Shown one piece after another: positions 37,732-47,330 of a stretch of DNA of 64,000 bases (within the stretch, counting starts at the first letter, position 1; every line of letters starts with the position of its first letter). A program made the translations under genes and the position numbers. Source of the stretch: Microbulbifer elongatus (lineage in GTDB: Bacteria > Pseudomonadota > Gammaproteobacteria > Pseudomonadales > Cellvibrionaceae); NCBI RefSeq assembly GCF_020524885.1, contig NZ_JAIVKJ010000002.1, forward strand, positions 620,001 to 684,000, read 5' to 3'. The notes beneath the pieces were generated by a model. It had not been told where the DNA came from. It searched no databases and saw nothing but the letters and a program-made list of their open reading frames with translations.

Positions 37732-38017
37732 AGTTCTGGATTGAGGTTGCGTAATGGTGGACGCTTGGCCATAGTCCACGGGTTATTGGTATTCGAGCCC
37801 AATCCGTTGTGCGTGTTGTGCCGGTGCCCCCGATCCATCCCGGTGCGCGCCTCTGGTGCCAGTACCAAGATCGAGTGATCGGAAGGGAGCCAGGGCGCGT
37901 AAAAGTACCGGATTCTACGGATAAAAAATGTACGCTTCCAGTGCCCACTGCACAGCGTTTCACCTGAATTGTTAGTCAGTTTCTGCCACTATGAGGCAAG
38001 GATAACTTTGGAGAAAA

Positions 38018-38539
38018 ATGATGAGAAAACTGTTCTTCCTGCTGTGTGCTGTTGCGATTTCTTTACCCTCTTTTGCCCTGGAAGTGGGCGACAAGGCTCC
38101 CGAATTTGAATTGGCCGCGTCCGATGGGAAAACCTATCGACTGGCCGATTTCAAGGGCAAGCAGGCGGTGGCCGTTGCCTGGTACCCGAAGGCCTTCACC
38201 AAGGGTTGCACCATCGAGTGCAAATCTCTGGCTGAGAATGGGGATCTGATTCGCGAATACGATGTTGCCTACTTTATGGCCAGTACCGATGAGCTAGAGG
38301 ACAACACCAAGTTTGCTGAAGAGATGAAAGCGGACTTCCCCCTGCTGAGTGATCCCAGCGGTGAGGTGGCTGAAGCCTACGATGTAAAAATGCCGGTGCT
38401 GAATATGGCCAAGCGGGTGACCATCTATATTGGCAAAGATGGCAAGATTCTGAAAATCGACCGCGATATCAAGCCGGCGACCAGCGCGCAAGATATGGCG
38501 CGTACACTGGGTGAGCTTGGAGTCGCGAAAAAGGGCTAA
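38018..38539 (+). CDS. Exported peroxiredoxin (Bcp/PrxQ-like)
   Basis: 173 residues. MRKLFFLLCAVAISLPSFA is a signal peptide, so the protein should act in the periplasm. The AhpC/TSA fold reads EVGDKAPEFELAASDGKTYRLADFKGKQAVAVAWYPKAFTKGCTIECKSLAEN. The peroxidatic Cys of GCT is followed by a second Cys three residues later (C-x3-C), shorter than the C-x4-C of E. coli Bcp. It is predicted to reduce peroxides with thiol reductants. It is divergent from the metalloprotease gene. Confidence 0.85.
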   Translation: MMRKLFFLLCAVAISLPSFALEVGDKAPEFELAASDGKTYRLADFKGKQAVAVAWYPKAFTKGCTIECKSLAENGDLIREYDVAYFMASTDELEDNTKFAEEMKADFPLLSDPSGEVAEAYDVKMPVLNMAKRVTIYIGKDGKILKIDRDIKPATSAQDMARTLGELGVAKKG

Positions 38540-38552
38540 GAGCTTCTCGGTA

Positions 38553-38582
38553 ATAAAAAAAAGGCCGCTATTGCGGCCTAAC
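38553..38582 (-). terminator. Intrinsic terminator for the YggN-like gene
   Basis: AGGCCGC pairs with GCGGCCT around TATT. On the minus strand eight Ts follow, so it serves the gene at 38680-39495; on the plus strand the run is A, before the stem. Confidence 0.85.
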
Positions 38583-38679
38583 ACTGGGGGTTTTCTTCTT
38601 GACCCTCATTTCAGAGGAAAGAAGATGATGTGAACTCCGGATGACGGTACGCTGGTCGAACGCGTTTGCTGGCGTTGGC

Positions 38680-39495
38680 TCAGTTAAGTTCGATCAGTTC
38701 AAACGTCTTTATAGTTGGGATGCTTCCCTGAAGATCGGTTTCGATTGTGTCCATGACTTTCAGGTTGTGGCAAAGATTCTCCGCACGTGATTCCAGGGTC
38801 AGTGCTCTGGCCTCGACAACCTCTTCCGCCGCTTCTGCTGCTATCTCTGCGTCACGCTCGATCGTCGCACCGCCCGTAAATACTGCCTTCAGTGCATGCC
38901 AGGTAAGTTTGCCTGCGGACTGGTGGGCGATCTTTTCAATACGCGGCTCCAATTCCTGCTCAATGATCTGTTCGATGGTTTGCTCGATATTCTCTCCCGC
39001 TTCCTCATCCCAGTTGTCACCCAGTACGTAGACGCCGTTTTCATTCTGCAGGCGGTCGCGGGTGGATTGGCGAATTTGCTGAGCGGCCTCGCGGAACTCC
39101 ACGGAATCCGGATGATCTGCACCCGCCAGCGTGGTCAGTGCAATACCGACGCCCTCCATAGCGATATCTACCGCATCGATAGTGATATTGGTGATGTCCC
39201 GGCCGGACTGGAGCAGACCCGCATGATATGCCTCCAATTGATTCTGTTGTGCGGCGTCCAGTATTACTACCTGATCATTGATCGTCAGCTGCTGTGGCTT
39301 GTCTGCCTCATAACGCAATGTCTGTGCGTCATCGTCGTGAATGATTTCAAAAAAATCGGCGCTGACACGCGTATTGTGGTGCAGGCTCATGGAGCAGTTT
39401 GTATCGATGTCGTGACTGACTTTGATCTCGCTCGCTGATACGAGTGCCGGTGCGGTGAAGGCAATGGCGGAAACGAGGGCAAGGGCTTTGTTCAT
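38680..39495 (-). CDS. YggN-like periplasmic protein (DUF2884)
   Basis: 271 residues with signal peptide MNKALALVSAIAFTAPALVSA. The segment CSMSLHHNTRVSADFFEI and the KPQQLTINDQVVILDA region resemble E. coli YggN. The middle is strongly acidic and helical (EEAGENIEQTIEQIIEQELEPRIEK). The rest, through an acidic EIAAEAAEEVVEARAL helix, is predicted coiled coil. YggN function is unknown. A single gene with its own terminator. Confidence 0.8.
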   Translation of the reverse strand: MNKALALVSAIAFTAPALVSASEIKVSHDIDTNCSMSLHHNTRVSADFFEIIHDDDAQTLRYEADKPQQLTINDQVVILDAAQQNQLEAYHAGLLQSGRDITNITIDAVDIAMEGVGIALTTLAGADHPDSVEFREAAQQIRQSTRDRLQNENGVYVLGDNWDEEAGENIEQTIEQIIEQELEPRIEKIAHQSAGKLTWHALKAVFTGGATIERDAEIAAEAAEEVVEARALTLESRAENLCHNLKVMDTIETDLQGSIPTIKTFELIELN

Positions 39496-39775
39496 GGTTT
39501 TTCTTCTGAATTTCCAGGTTGTTATCGGTGTGACGCACCTGGTTTCCGTTCTGGATGCACCGGTACAAAAAAAATTTTGAAAGCTGGCTATCGCCGGCTG
39601 GCACGCTTATTGCTCTTCTCTGGTTAACGGCAGTCGCGGTTCCTCTGCACCAAAAGTATCCGATGTAAAAACACGAATTCCATTGCGAATCCTCCTCGAT
39701 ACGCAATACGGGCAGTTTTTGCCTGAAAAAAGTACGGGTTCTGACATTTGTTCATAAGAAGAGTGGGGAAAATCC

Positions 39776-42325
39776 ATGAAGCGTAAAGCTCTGAGTTGTG
39801 CTGTTATGGCGGTCGCCGCCGGGTTGGCTTCAGTGCCGGTCACTCCGGTATTGGCGGAAGAAATTGAAGAGGTAGCGGTCACCGGGGTGCGCGGCAAGCC
39901 TCGCTCGGTGTCGGATTCACCGGTACCTGTGGATGTGTTCGGAAGCGAGGCACTGGAATCGGTTTCCTATACCGATACCAATGACGTGATGAAAACACTT
40001 GTTCCCTCCTACAACGTGAGCCGACAGCCCATCAGCGACGGTGGCACCTTTATCCGCCCGGCTCAGCTGCGCGGCATGCCCACAGACAAGACTCTGGTGC
40101 TGGTAAATTCCAAGCGCCGACATCGCGCTGCACTTGTCGAAATTGGTGGCTCTGGCACTCAGGGTCCGGATATTGCGACCATCCCCAGTTCTGCCCTGAA
40201 GTCTGTAGAAGTGCTGCGCGATGGTGCGGCGGCTCAATATGGCTCGGATGCGATTGCGGGCGTGATTAATTTCCTGCTCAAAGATAACGCCGAGGGCGGC
40301 TCCTTTAATGTGCAGGCCGGCGAATACAGCGAAGGTGACGGCTTCCAGACTACGGCCAGTGCTAATGTGGGCCTGCCGCTGGGAAGTGATGGTTTCCTCA
40401 GTATTTCGGGAGAAATGTCCAAATCTGACTTCACTTCCCGCAGTGAGCAGTACTGTGAAGACTGGTTCTGTGTTGATGAGCAGGATCCGGAATACATCGA
40501 AGCGGCAAAAAGCGCCTCACTGGAGGGCGACGTGGTTCAGCCCTGGGGGCAGCCCAACGCGGAGGCCACGCGCATATTCTTCAATGCCGGTTATGACCTG
40601 GGTGAGGGCAAGGAACTGTATGCCTTTGGTAACTATTCAGAGAGCGAGGCGGATGGCGGCTTCTTTTACCGCTTCCCTGGCAACGACACCATCGAGGATT
40701 TGCGTGAAGAAGACGGCTCGATTTATAGCCCACTGGAAAAATTCCCCGGCGGTTTTACACCACGGTTTTTTGGCGAGGTAACCGATTACTCGGCCGTAAC
40801 CGGGTTTAAAGGCGAGATGGCTTCTGGCCTGTTGTACGATTTCAGTGCCCGCTATGGATTTAGTGAAATCGACTACACCCTGAAAAACACCATCAACCCG
40901 TCCATGGGGCCGGATAGCCCCACCTCGTTCAATCCTGGCACCCTGGCCAATGAGGAATTTCAGGTTCAGGCAGACTTCTCCAAAGACCTGAATCTCGGAC
41001 TGAATAGCCCTGTAACCGCGGCTTTCGGCTTAAGCTATATGGATGAGTCCTACGAGCTCACCGGTGGTGATCCCGCCTCCTATGAAGCGGGGCCTTATGC
41101 TTCTGCAGATCCCTGGGGATTCTGTGACGGCGCCAATCCTACCCTGGCGGGCTTGGCTGTAATGGCGAGTGGTTCCAGCCTCAATTGTGCGGACGATAGC
41201 GACCCCGTATATCGAGTTGTTGGTGTGGGCTCCAACGGTTTCCCCGGCTATTCACCGGAATACTCTGGCAGCTACGCTCGCGATTCCTTCGCGGTGTACG
41301 GCGATTTGAGTACCGATGCCACAGATAAGCTGTTCTTGCAGGCAGCTCTGCGATTTGAGGACTACTCTGATTTTGACTCGGAACTCGTGGGTAAACTCGC
41401 CATGCAGTACGACCTCACGGAAAATATCGGCCTGCGTTCTTCCGTCGGTACCGGATTCCGCGCACCGACACCGGGTCAGCAGGGCACCACCAACGTATCA
41501 ACGCGTCTGCCGAACGGTGTTCCAGTGGCTACCGGCCTATTCCCGGCGAGCAGCAGCGTTGCCCAGGCCCTGGGTGCCGAAGCACTTAAACCGGAAACCT
41601 CCACAAACTTTACCTTTGGTATGACAGGAGACTTTGATCTCCTCAATTTGACTGTGGATTTTTACCGCATTGACGTCGATGATCGTACCTACGCGATTTC
41701 CACCCTGGACGTATCCTCCGACCCAACTTCCGGGGCGGCATACGATAACTACCTCGCCCTGGTAGATGCGGGCGTGGTTGGTGCAGAGTCCATTGGTGGC
41801 GCGAATTATTTCACCAATGCATTTAATACCCGCACCCAGGGTGTCGATGTGGTCGCTACTTTCCCTGTGTCCTGGACCGATGAAAGCGTTACCAACTTCA
41901 CGGCGTCGTTTAACTACAATAAATCCGAATTCACTTCTGATCCGGATGAGTACTTGAACGCAGAAGATCAGTACGATTTTGAAAATTTTGATCCGAAAAT
42001 GCGCGGTGCCATGACCGCCATGCACAGTGTCGGTGCCCTGTCATTGATGGCGCGCGCCAACTGGTATGGTAGCTCCAAAAACTCCGGCCCCGGAGGCGAT
42101 GCTTCTATGGTGCAGAAGTATGATCCGGTAGTGCAGGTTGACCTCGAGGGCAAGTATTACCTGGCGGACTCCACCAGTGTGGTTCTGGGTGGCCGCAACA
42201 TCTTTGATACCTACCCCGATGAAGATGAAATTGGCGATTACTGCTGTGGCCGGATATATCCATCGGCCACCGTGGTGGATTGGCAGGGTGCTTTCTACTA
42301 CATGGGTGTACGGCACAATTTCTAA
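39776..42325 (+). CDS. TonB-dependent receptor
   Basis: 849 residues, complete. Signal peptide 1-27 (VMAVAAGLASVPVTPVLA). A TonB-box-like EEIEEVAVTG follows, then a plug domain (TDNDVMKTLVPSYNV is replaced here by TNDVMKTLVPSYNVSRQP; RGMPTDKTLVLVNSKRRH; SSALKSVEVLRDGAAAQYGS; AGVINFLLKDN) and a barrel ending GVRHNF. RAPTPGQQG is the usual conserved barrel loop. Several barrel loops carry Cys pairs (FCDG, YCCGRI). The plug variant SKRRHRAAL is found in receptors for peptide or amino-acid-type ligands, but the ligand is unknown. Downstream lie an exported aminotransferase and a TauE/SafE permease on the opposite strand. Confidence 0.93.
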   Translation: MKRKALSCAVMAVAAGLASVPVTPVLAEEIEEVAVTGVRGKPRSVSDSPVPVDVFGSEALESVSYTDTNDVMKTLVPSYNVSRQPISDGGTFIRPAQLRGMPTDKTLVLVNSKRRHRAALVEIGGSGTQGPDIATIPSSALKSVEVLRDGAAAQYGSDAIAGVINFLLKDNAEGGSFNVQAGEYSEGDGFQTTASANVGLPLGSDGFLSISGEMSKSDFTSRSEQYCEDWFCVDEQDPEYIEAAKSASLEGDVVQPWGQPNAEATRIFFNAGYDLGEGKELYAFGNYSESEADGGFFYRFPGNDTIEDLREEDGSIYSPLEKFPGGFTPRFFGEVTDYSAVTGFKGEMASGLLYDFSARYGFSEIDYTLKNTINPSMGPDSPTSFNPGTLANEEFQVQADFSKDLNLGLNSPVTAAFGLSYMDESYELTGGDPASYEAGPYASADPWGFCDGANPTLAGLAVMASGSSLNCADDSDPVYRVVGVGSNGFPGYSPEYSGSYARDSFAVYGDLSTDATDKLFLQAALRFEDYSDFDSELVGKLAMQYDLTENIGLRSSVGTGFRAPTPGQQGTTNVSTRLPNGVPVATGLFPASSSVAQALGAEALKPETSTNFTFGMTGDFDLLNLTVDFYRIDVDDRTYAISTLDVSSDPTSGAAYDNYLALVDAGVVGAESIGGANYFTNAFNTRTQGVDVVATFPVSWTDESVTNFTASFNYNKSEFTSDPDEYLNAEDQYDFENFDPKMRGAMTAMHSVGALSLMARANWYGSSKNSGPGGDASMVQKYDPVVQVDLEGKYYLADSTSVVLGGRNIFDTYPDEDEIGDYCCGRIYPSATVVDWQGAFYYMGVRHNF

Positions 42326-42348
42326 AAATTACTCTTCTACAATTACTG

Positions 42349-42374
42349 TCCCCGCTCATCGCGGGGATTTTTTT
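42349..42374 (+). terminator. Intrinsic terminator of the TonB receptor gene
   Basis: TCCCCGC pairs with GCGGGGA around a 5-nt loop and is followed by seven Ts, 24 bp after the receptor stop. Confidence 0.88.
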
Positions 42375-42419
42375 GCCTCGAATCTGGCTGTGTATGACGT
42401 CCACTTAATTAGCACGCAT

Positions 42420-42445
42420 AAAAAAGGCCAGCGGTAGTGCTGGCC
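42420..42445 (-). terminator. Intrinsic terminator of the aminotransferase gene
   Basis: GGCCAGC pairs with GCTGGCC around GGTAGT. On the minus strand a T run follows, 26 bp after the aminotransferase stop. Confidence 0.8.
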
Positions 42446-42470
42446 ACGGAGCGACTGTGTTTACTAATTA

Positions 42471-43619
42471 TTAGCTGATTCGGTGCAGCACTTTAGGTAA
42501 TGCAGATGCATATTTTTGCACATCTTCGATGCGGCCCATGCTGACTCGAGACCAGTTGGTGTAGTCTCGATAAATACCGCGGATCAGGACGCTTTCTTTT
42601 TGCATCTCTGCTCGGAATGTCTCCGCGTTCAGGTCACCCAGATTGACGAACATGAAGTTGGTTACCGATGGCAGCGCGGTTAGACCATTTTCCTTCACCG
42701 CAGCGCCGACGATCTCACGCGCTTCTTTTACCTTTGCCCGGCAATAGTCCATGAACTGCTGATCTTCGTAGCAGGCAATGGCGGCGGCGAGACCGGCCTG
42801 ATTGAGGCCGTACCAGCCAAGGCCGTAGCGTTCCATCTCCTGGATTTTTTCGGGCTGGGCGATCAGGTAGCCTACGCGCATACCTGCGAGACCATAGATT
42901 TTGGAGAAAGTCCGCGCCACAATCACATCGTGCCCCTGCTTGATCAGCGGAATCACGGTGTTGGCATCACTGTTGTCGGTAAGCTCGTTGTAGGCTTCAT
43001 CGGCGAGCACAGTGCACTTTTTCGACGCCTTGATGCAGAAATTACGCATGGCGACGGGGTCGATCAACATCCCGGTAGGGTTGTTTGGGTTGGTGACCTG
43101 CACCATGGAAATTGAATCGTCGATGGACGCATACATGGCATCGAGATCAATCGCCAGGGACTCGATCTTGGGCAAGCGCTTGATCTCGCCAATTTCCTGG
43201 ATTTCTACCACGCGCGAGGTGGTGTCCCAGAAAAGATCCGGGCCGAGGATGCTGCCCTTTTGTGCGGCGGCAATAGCCGCAGCCGCAAGCCCGGCACTGC
43301 TACCAGACCCCAGGGTTATATGGTCGGGAGTGAGGCCGTGGCGCTCGGCAATCATCGACTTGAGGCGGGCGACGCTATCGTAGACGTAATAAGCGCCTTT
43401 CTGGCTCGCTTCCATCATCGCCTTGAGCGCCGCGGGACTGGGACCATAGGGGTTCTCGTTGGCGTTCAATTTGGCAACGCCCGGGGGCGGTCCGTAAATC
43501 GGTGTTGGTCGCGAGATCTCTTTCGCTGCTGCGCTACTGGCGAGGCCACCGATGGTGGCTGCCGAGAAGGCTGCCGTGGTGCCCTGCAAGAACATTCGCC
43601 TGCTCAATGATTTATGCAT
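42471..43619 (-). CDS. Tat-exported PLP aminotransferase (histidinol-phosphate aminotransferase family)
   Basis: 382 residues. The N-terminus MHKSLSRRMFLQG carries a twin-arginine signal (SRRMFLQ) before a hydrophobic stretch ending in SSAAA. The rest is a fold-type I aminotransferase: LGSGSSAGLAAAAIA (PLP phosphate region), VTNPNNPTG, ADEAYNEL (Asp that holds the pyridine N), and ARTFSKIYGLAGMRVGY (PLP Lys in SK, then Arg in AGMRVGY). HisC-type enzymes are normally cytoplasmic; Tat export of a folded, PLP-loaded enzyme fits the signal. It follows the TauE/SafE gene by 52 bp in an apparent operon. Confidence 0.9.
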   Translation of the reverse strand: MHKSLSRRMFLQGTTAAFSAATIGGLASSAAAKEISRPTPIYGPPPGVAKLNANENPYGPSPAALKAMMEASQKGAYYVYDSVARLKSMIAERHGLTPDHITLGSGSSAGLAAAAIAAAQKGSILGPDLFWDTTSRVVEIQEIGEIKRLPKIESLAIDLDAMYASIDDSISMVQVTNPNNPTGMLIDPVAMRNFCIKASKKCTVLADEAYNELTDNSDANTVIPLIKQGHDVIVARTFSKIYGLAGMRVGYLIAQPEKIQEMERYGLGWYGLNQAGLAAAIACYEDQQFMDYCRAKVKEAREIVGAAVKENGLTALPSVTNFMFVNLGDLNAETFRAEMQKESVLIRGIYRDYTNWSRVSMGRIEDVQKYASALPKVLHRIS

Positions 43620-43671
43620 TATTTTGTTCTCCCGTTTGTGTGTTTCTCATCCTGGTGTTGGATGAAAAGGT

Positions 43672-44490
43672 TCAAGCCTTGGCAAACATCGCCATGGATA
43701 CCGCAATCAGATATACCCCGAACAAACGTTTCAGGTGCATTTCATTCATGCTGTGCGCCCAGCGGGCGCCGATAGGTGCTGAAATTATTGAAAATACGGA
43801 AATGGCGAGTAGCGCCGGGATATTGATATAGCCGATGGAGCCCATGGGCAGATCCGGTGCACCGAGCCCCATAATGAGGAATCCAATTGCGCCAGGCAGG
43901 CCAATAAGGAAACCGATACCGGAAGCGGTAGCCACCGCCTGGTGCGCCGGTCGGTTGCACAGCACCATGGTCATTACCGTGATGGTGCCACCGCCAATAC
44001 CAAGTAGAGACGAAAATCCACCGAGGAAGCTGGCAAGCCCTGCTCGTGCGATACCGGTAGGCATTTCCAGCTTGCCCTTTAGGCCGTCAAACAGGTTGGG
44101 AAACAGGAAGTAGACCGAATAGAGCAGAACGCCCGCGGCAAATACATGTACCAGGCTTTTGCTGTTGGTGAAAGAGGCTATGTACAGGCCTGCGCCGACA
44201 CCAAGTACGATCCATACGGACCAGTCCTTCAGCACCTTGAAATCTACCGCTCCTCGCTTACTGTGCGCCTGCACAGAGCGCGCAGAAGAAACCACAATGG
44301 AAGCGAGTGAGGTTCCTACGGCTACGCGCATCATTTCGTCCGATGCGCTGTGTAAAAACGGAAACACAGCGAGAAGCGCGGGAACTACAACAAAACCGCC
44401 TCCGTTGCCAAAGAGTCCCGCCGTAATTCCGGCAATCAGGCCTGCAGCGCACAGCAGCAGGATAAACAGTGATACTTCCTCAACGCTCAT
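43672..44490 (-). CDS. TauE/SafE-family membrane permease
   Basis: 272 residues with about 8 membrane helices in two repeats. Repeat features include GLFGNGGGFVVVPALLAVFPF near residue 24 and LGIGGGTITVMTMVL near residue 160, followed by HQAVATASGIGFLIGLPGA. Family members export sulfite or sulfonate anions or transport small organic acids; the substrate is unknown. It is the first gene of a two-gene unit with the exported aminotransferase, suggesting that it handles a substrate or product of that enzyme. The 347-bp gap upstream is shared with the metalloprotease gene. Confidence 0.85.
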   Translation of the reverse strand: MSVEEVSLFILLLCAAGLIAGITAGLFGNGGGFVVVPALLAVFPFLHSASDEMMRVAVGTSLASIVVSSARSVQAHSKRGAVDFKVLKDWSVWIVLGVGAGLYIASFTNSKSLVHVFAAGVLLYSVYFLFPNLFDGLKGKLEMPTGIARAGLASFLGGFSSLLGIGGGTITVMTMVLCNRPAHQAVATASGIGFLIGLPGAIGFLIMGLGAPDLPMGSIGYINIPALLAISVFSIISAPIGARWAHSMNEMHLKRLFGVYLIAVSMAMFAKA

Positions 44491-44837
44491 TGGCTCTCCC
44501 GGTGTTCTTTGTTGAACAAGCTATCAATAGCATTAACCGTGCCAATGGACGCCTTGCGAACTTTACTGAGATAAGATGAGGCCCGATCGCGATAAGTCGA
44601 GAGCGACGAGTTTCTGGTTTTAGCCGTACCGTAATATGGCCCGTCGCTGGTTAGCCCTTCGGTCCAAATACTGCTCAGAGGTTTACGCAGGGGCACTGGC
44701 TGGTTATCTTCGTCGCAATATTCGTCGACTCTTTGTTGTAGAAAGAGTGCCCGCCAGGGTTTTCAAAAACTGAAGTTACAAAGCTCGCACCTACTGAACT
44801 CTGTAAGAGAATTCCGCAAGGCGCAGCCGGGGGAGAT
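44491..44837. other. 347-bp divergent region, TauE/SafE to metalloprotease
   Basis: No credible gene, RNA or repeat was recognised. Promoters of both flanking genes should be here. A 69-codon minus-strand frame at 44487-44696 has no recognisable content and overlaps the permease start. Confidence 0.4.
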
Positions 44838-47228
44838 ATGCGCAAAAAAATAATGGTGCTGGTGGCACTGATAATCAGTATCAGTGCACAGGCCGAAACC
44901 ATCAGTAACCTGACCGCCACCATGGACAAGCAGCAGGGGCTGTTTGACTTTTACTGGGATGAGCGCAAAGGCCGCGTTCTACTGCAGGTTGATCAATTTG
45001 ATCGGGAGTTGCTGCTGCTCTCGGGGCTGGCCCAGGGGCTGGGTTCCAACCCGGTAGGGCTCGATCGCAACCAGGCTGGCGAAAGCCGTGTAGTGAAGTT
45101 CGAGCGGGTTGGCAACAAGGTTTTGATTCACCAGGTGAATCTGGATTACCGCGCACAGTCGGATAATCCGGCGGAACGACGTGCGGTGGAGGAGGCGTTT
45201 GCGACCTCGATACTGTGGGGCTTTGAGGTAATTGCGGAAGAGGGTAGCGGCGTACTGATCGACTTCACCCCCTTCCTGCTGAGCGACCAGCACGGCATTG
45301 CCGAGCGACTCAAAAGTGCCAAACAGGGCAGTTACAGCATCGACGCCGGCAAATCGGCAGTCTACCTGCCCCGTACCAAAAGTTTCCCTCAGAACACGGA
45401 ATTTGAGGCACAGCTGACGTTTGCCGGCAGTGAGCCGGGCAAATATATGAAAGAGGTTGTGCCTACCCCTGAGCTGGTCACTTTGCGGCAGCATATCTCT
45501 CTGGTGGCGCTGCCAGACAATGGCTATCAGCCGCGTAAATTCCACAGTCGCAGCGGCTACTTTCCGCTCAAATATCGTGACTATGCCACTGCCATCGACC
45601 AACCGATGGATCAGCGCCTGATTTTTCGCCACCACCTGGAGAAAAAGCCGGATAGCAATGAAGCAGTCGAGCCCATCATTTACTACGTCGATTCCGGCGT
45701 GCCGGAGCCTGTGCGCAGTGCGCTGATCGAGGGTGCCAGCTGGTGGAATCAGGCATTCGAAGCGGCCGGGTTTGAAAACGCCTTTCAGGTCAAGATTCTG
45801 CCGGAAGATGCCGACCCTCTGGATGTGCGTTACAACGTCATCAATTGGGTGCACCGTTCCACCCGCGGCTGGTCCTACGGTTATTCTATTTACGATCCCC
45901 GTACTGGCGAGATCCTGAAAGGCAATGTCACCCTGGGTTCCCTGCGGGTGCGACAGGACTTTTTGATTGCCCAGGGGCTGTTGCAGCCCTACGGCAAAGA
46001 GGATGCGGATACAGAAAAGCTGAAGGCGATGGCACTGGCACGGATCCGCCAGCTATCCGCGCACGAGGTAGGGCATACCCTGGGACTCGCACACAACTTT
46101 GTTGCCAGTACAGAAGGCCGCGCTTCGGTTATGGACTATCCCGCACCGCTGGTAACCCTGGACGGCAAAAAGCTTGCGCTTAATGAGGCCTATGCCACCG
46201 GTATCGGCGCGTGGGACAAGCTCGCCGTGCAGTATGGTTACGGTATCGCAGCGGAGGGCGAGTCCGCGTATCTGTCCGACATCATTGCAGCGGCGGAGAA
46301 ACAGAATCTGCGTTATATCTCGGACCCGGATTCGCGTGTTATCAACAACGCGCACGCCAAGTCCCACCTGTGGGATAACGGGACGGACGTCGTGGACGAG
46401 TTTCAGCGCATGACCGATTTACGCCGATACGCGCTGGAGAATTTTTCAGTAGCGGCCAACCGGCCGGACGTTGCCCGGTCTTCGCTGGATGAGACTCTTG
46501 TGCCGGTTTACTACGGACACCGCTATCAGGCCGAAGCTGTAGGCAAGCTAATCGGCGGGCTGGACTACAACTACCTTTATAACGATGACAAAGCCGAGAG
46601 CTACACCATGGTGCCCGCACAGCGGCAGCAGCAGGCGATCGACGCTCTGCTGGCAACCCTGAAACCGGAGTTTCTGACCCTCCCGGAAAAGGTATTGCAG
46701 CTGTTACCACCCAAGTCCTATGGCTATAGCCGCACTAATGAAAGCTTCCCGGCATATACCGGTGTGGCCTTCGACAGCATCGCAATGGCTGAAGCCGCCG
46801 CTGGTCATACCTACTCGATCCTGCTGAACCCAGAGCGTGCAGCGCGCTTACAGCAACAGCAGGCGCGCCGGGGGGAAGGCCCCGGCTTCAATACACTGCT
46901 TGCCCAACTGACGGAGCAGGCACTGGGCAGCGATAGCTACGAAGGCCTGGAAGCGGCGATACACCAGCGGGTAAACCATGTGTTTATCCACCAGCTAATG
47001 TTGCTGGCTGCCGACAAGACAGCGCCGGAATCCGCCCGCGCACGCGCCAACTTCGAGCTGGTGAAATTCCAGCACGCGATTGGTCAGATGAAGCTGTTTG
47101 GCGATGATCCGCACGGTTACAACGCACATTACTTCTACGAGGCCAATCGTATTGCGTCGTTTATGGATGGTGACCTGAAGGTTGAACCTGGGGACATCAA
47201 GCCGATGCCACCGGGTTCGCCGATCTAA
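44838..47228 (+). CDS. Secreted zinc metalloprotease with DUF5117-like N-terminal domain
   Basis: 796 residues. Signal peptide MRKKIMVLVALIISISAQA. A long N-terminal domain contains FDFYWDERKGRVLLQVDQFDRELLLLSGL, typical of DUF5117. The catalytic centre is HEVGHTLGLAHN: His409, Glu410, His413, His419, the metzincin HExxHxxGxxH. A C-terminal domain begins around YLSDIIAAAEKQNLRY. Proteins of this type are common in marine Proteobacteria and Bacteroidetes as exported peptidases of unknown substrate. It is on the opposite strand to the permease-aminotransferase unit and ends at a strong terminator. Confidence 0.9.
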   Translation: MRKKIMVLVALIISISAQAETISNLTATMDKQQGLFDFYWDERKGRVLLQVDQFDRELLLLSGLAQGLGSNPVGLDRNQAGESRVVKFERVGNKVLIHQVNLDYRAQSDNPAERRAVEEAFATSILWGFEVIAEEGSGVLIDFTPFLLSDQHGIAERLKSAKQGSYSIDAGKSAVYLPRTKSFPQNTEFEAQLTFAGSEPGKYMKEVVPTPELVTLRQHISLVALPDNGYQPRKFHSRSGYFPLKYRDYATAIDQPMDQRLIFRHHLEKKPDSNEAVEPIIYYVDSGVPEPVRSALIEGASWWNQAFEAAGFENAFQVKILPEDADPLDVRYNVINWVHRSTRGWSYGYSIYDPRTGEILKGNVTLGSLRVRQDFLIAQGLLQPYGKEDADTEKLKAMALARIRQLSAHEVGHTLGLAHNFVASTEGRASVMDYPAPLVTLDGKKLALNEAYATGIGAWDKLAVQYGYGIAAEGESAYLSDIIAAAEKQNLRYISDPDSRVINNAHAKSHLWDNGTDVVDEFQRMTDLRRYALENFSVAANRPDVARSSLDETLVPVYYGHRYQAEAVGKLIGGLDYNYLYNDDKAESYTMVPAQRQQQAIDALLATLKPEFLTLPEKVLQLLPPKSYGYSRTNESFPAYTGVAFDSIAMAEAAAGHTYSILLNPERAARLQQQQARRGEGPGFNTLLAQLTEQALGSDSYEGLEAAIHQRVNHVFIHQLMLLAADKTAPESARARANFELVKFQHAIGQMKLFGDDPHGYNAHYFYEANRIASFMDGDLKVEPGDIKPMPPGSPI

Positions 47229-47266
47229 CGGGTATTTATTTCACTGCTCGACTGGTGTCTATAAGC

Positions 47267-47303
47267 AAAGAGGCCGTGCAAATTGCACGGCCTCTTTGTT
47301 TGC
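47267..47303. terminator. Intrinsic terminator between convergent genes
   Basis: AAAGAGGCCGTGCA pairs perfectly with TGCACGGCCTCTTT (14 bp, AAT loop), with T-rich sequence after it. It lies between the metalloprotease and the transglutaminase-like gene and could serve both. Confidence 0.88.
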
Positions 47304-47330
47304 GTCACAGCTTGCAAGCCCTGTTAGCAA

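Noticed and set aside
44487..44696. 69-codon frame in the gap upstream of TauE/SafE
   Set aside because: No motif, overlaps the permease start and its composition resembles noncoding sequence.
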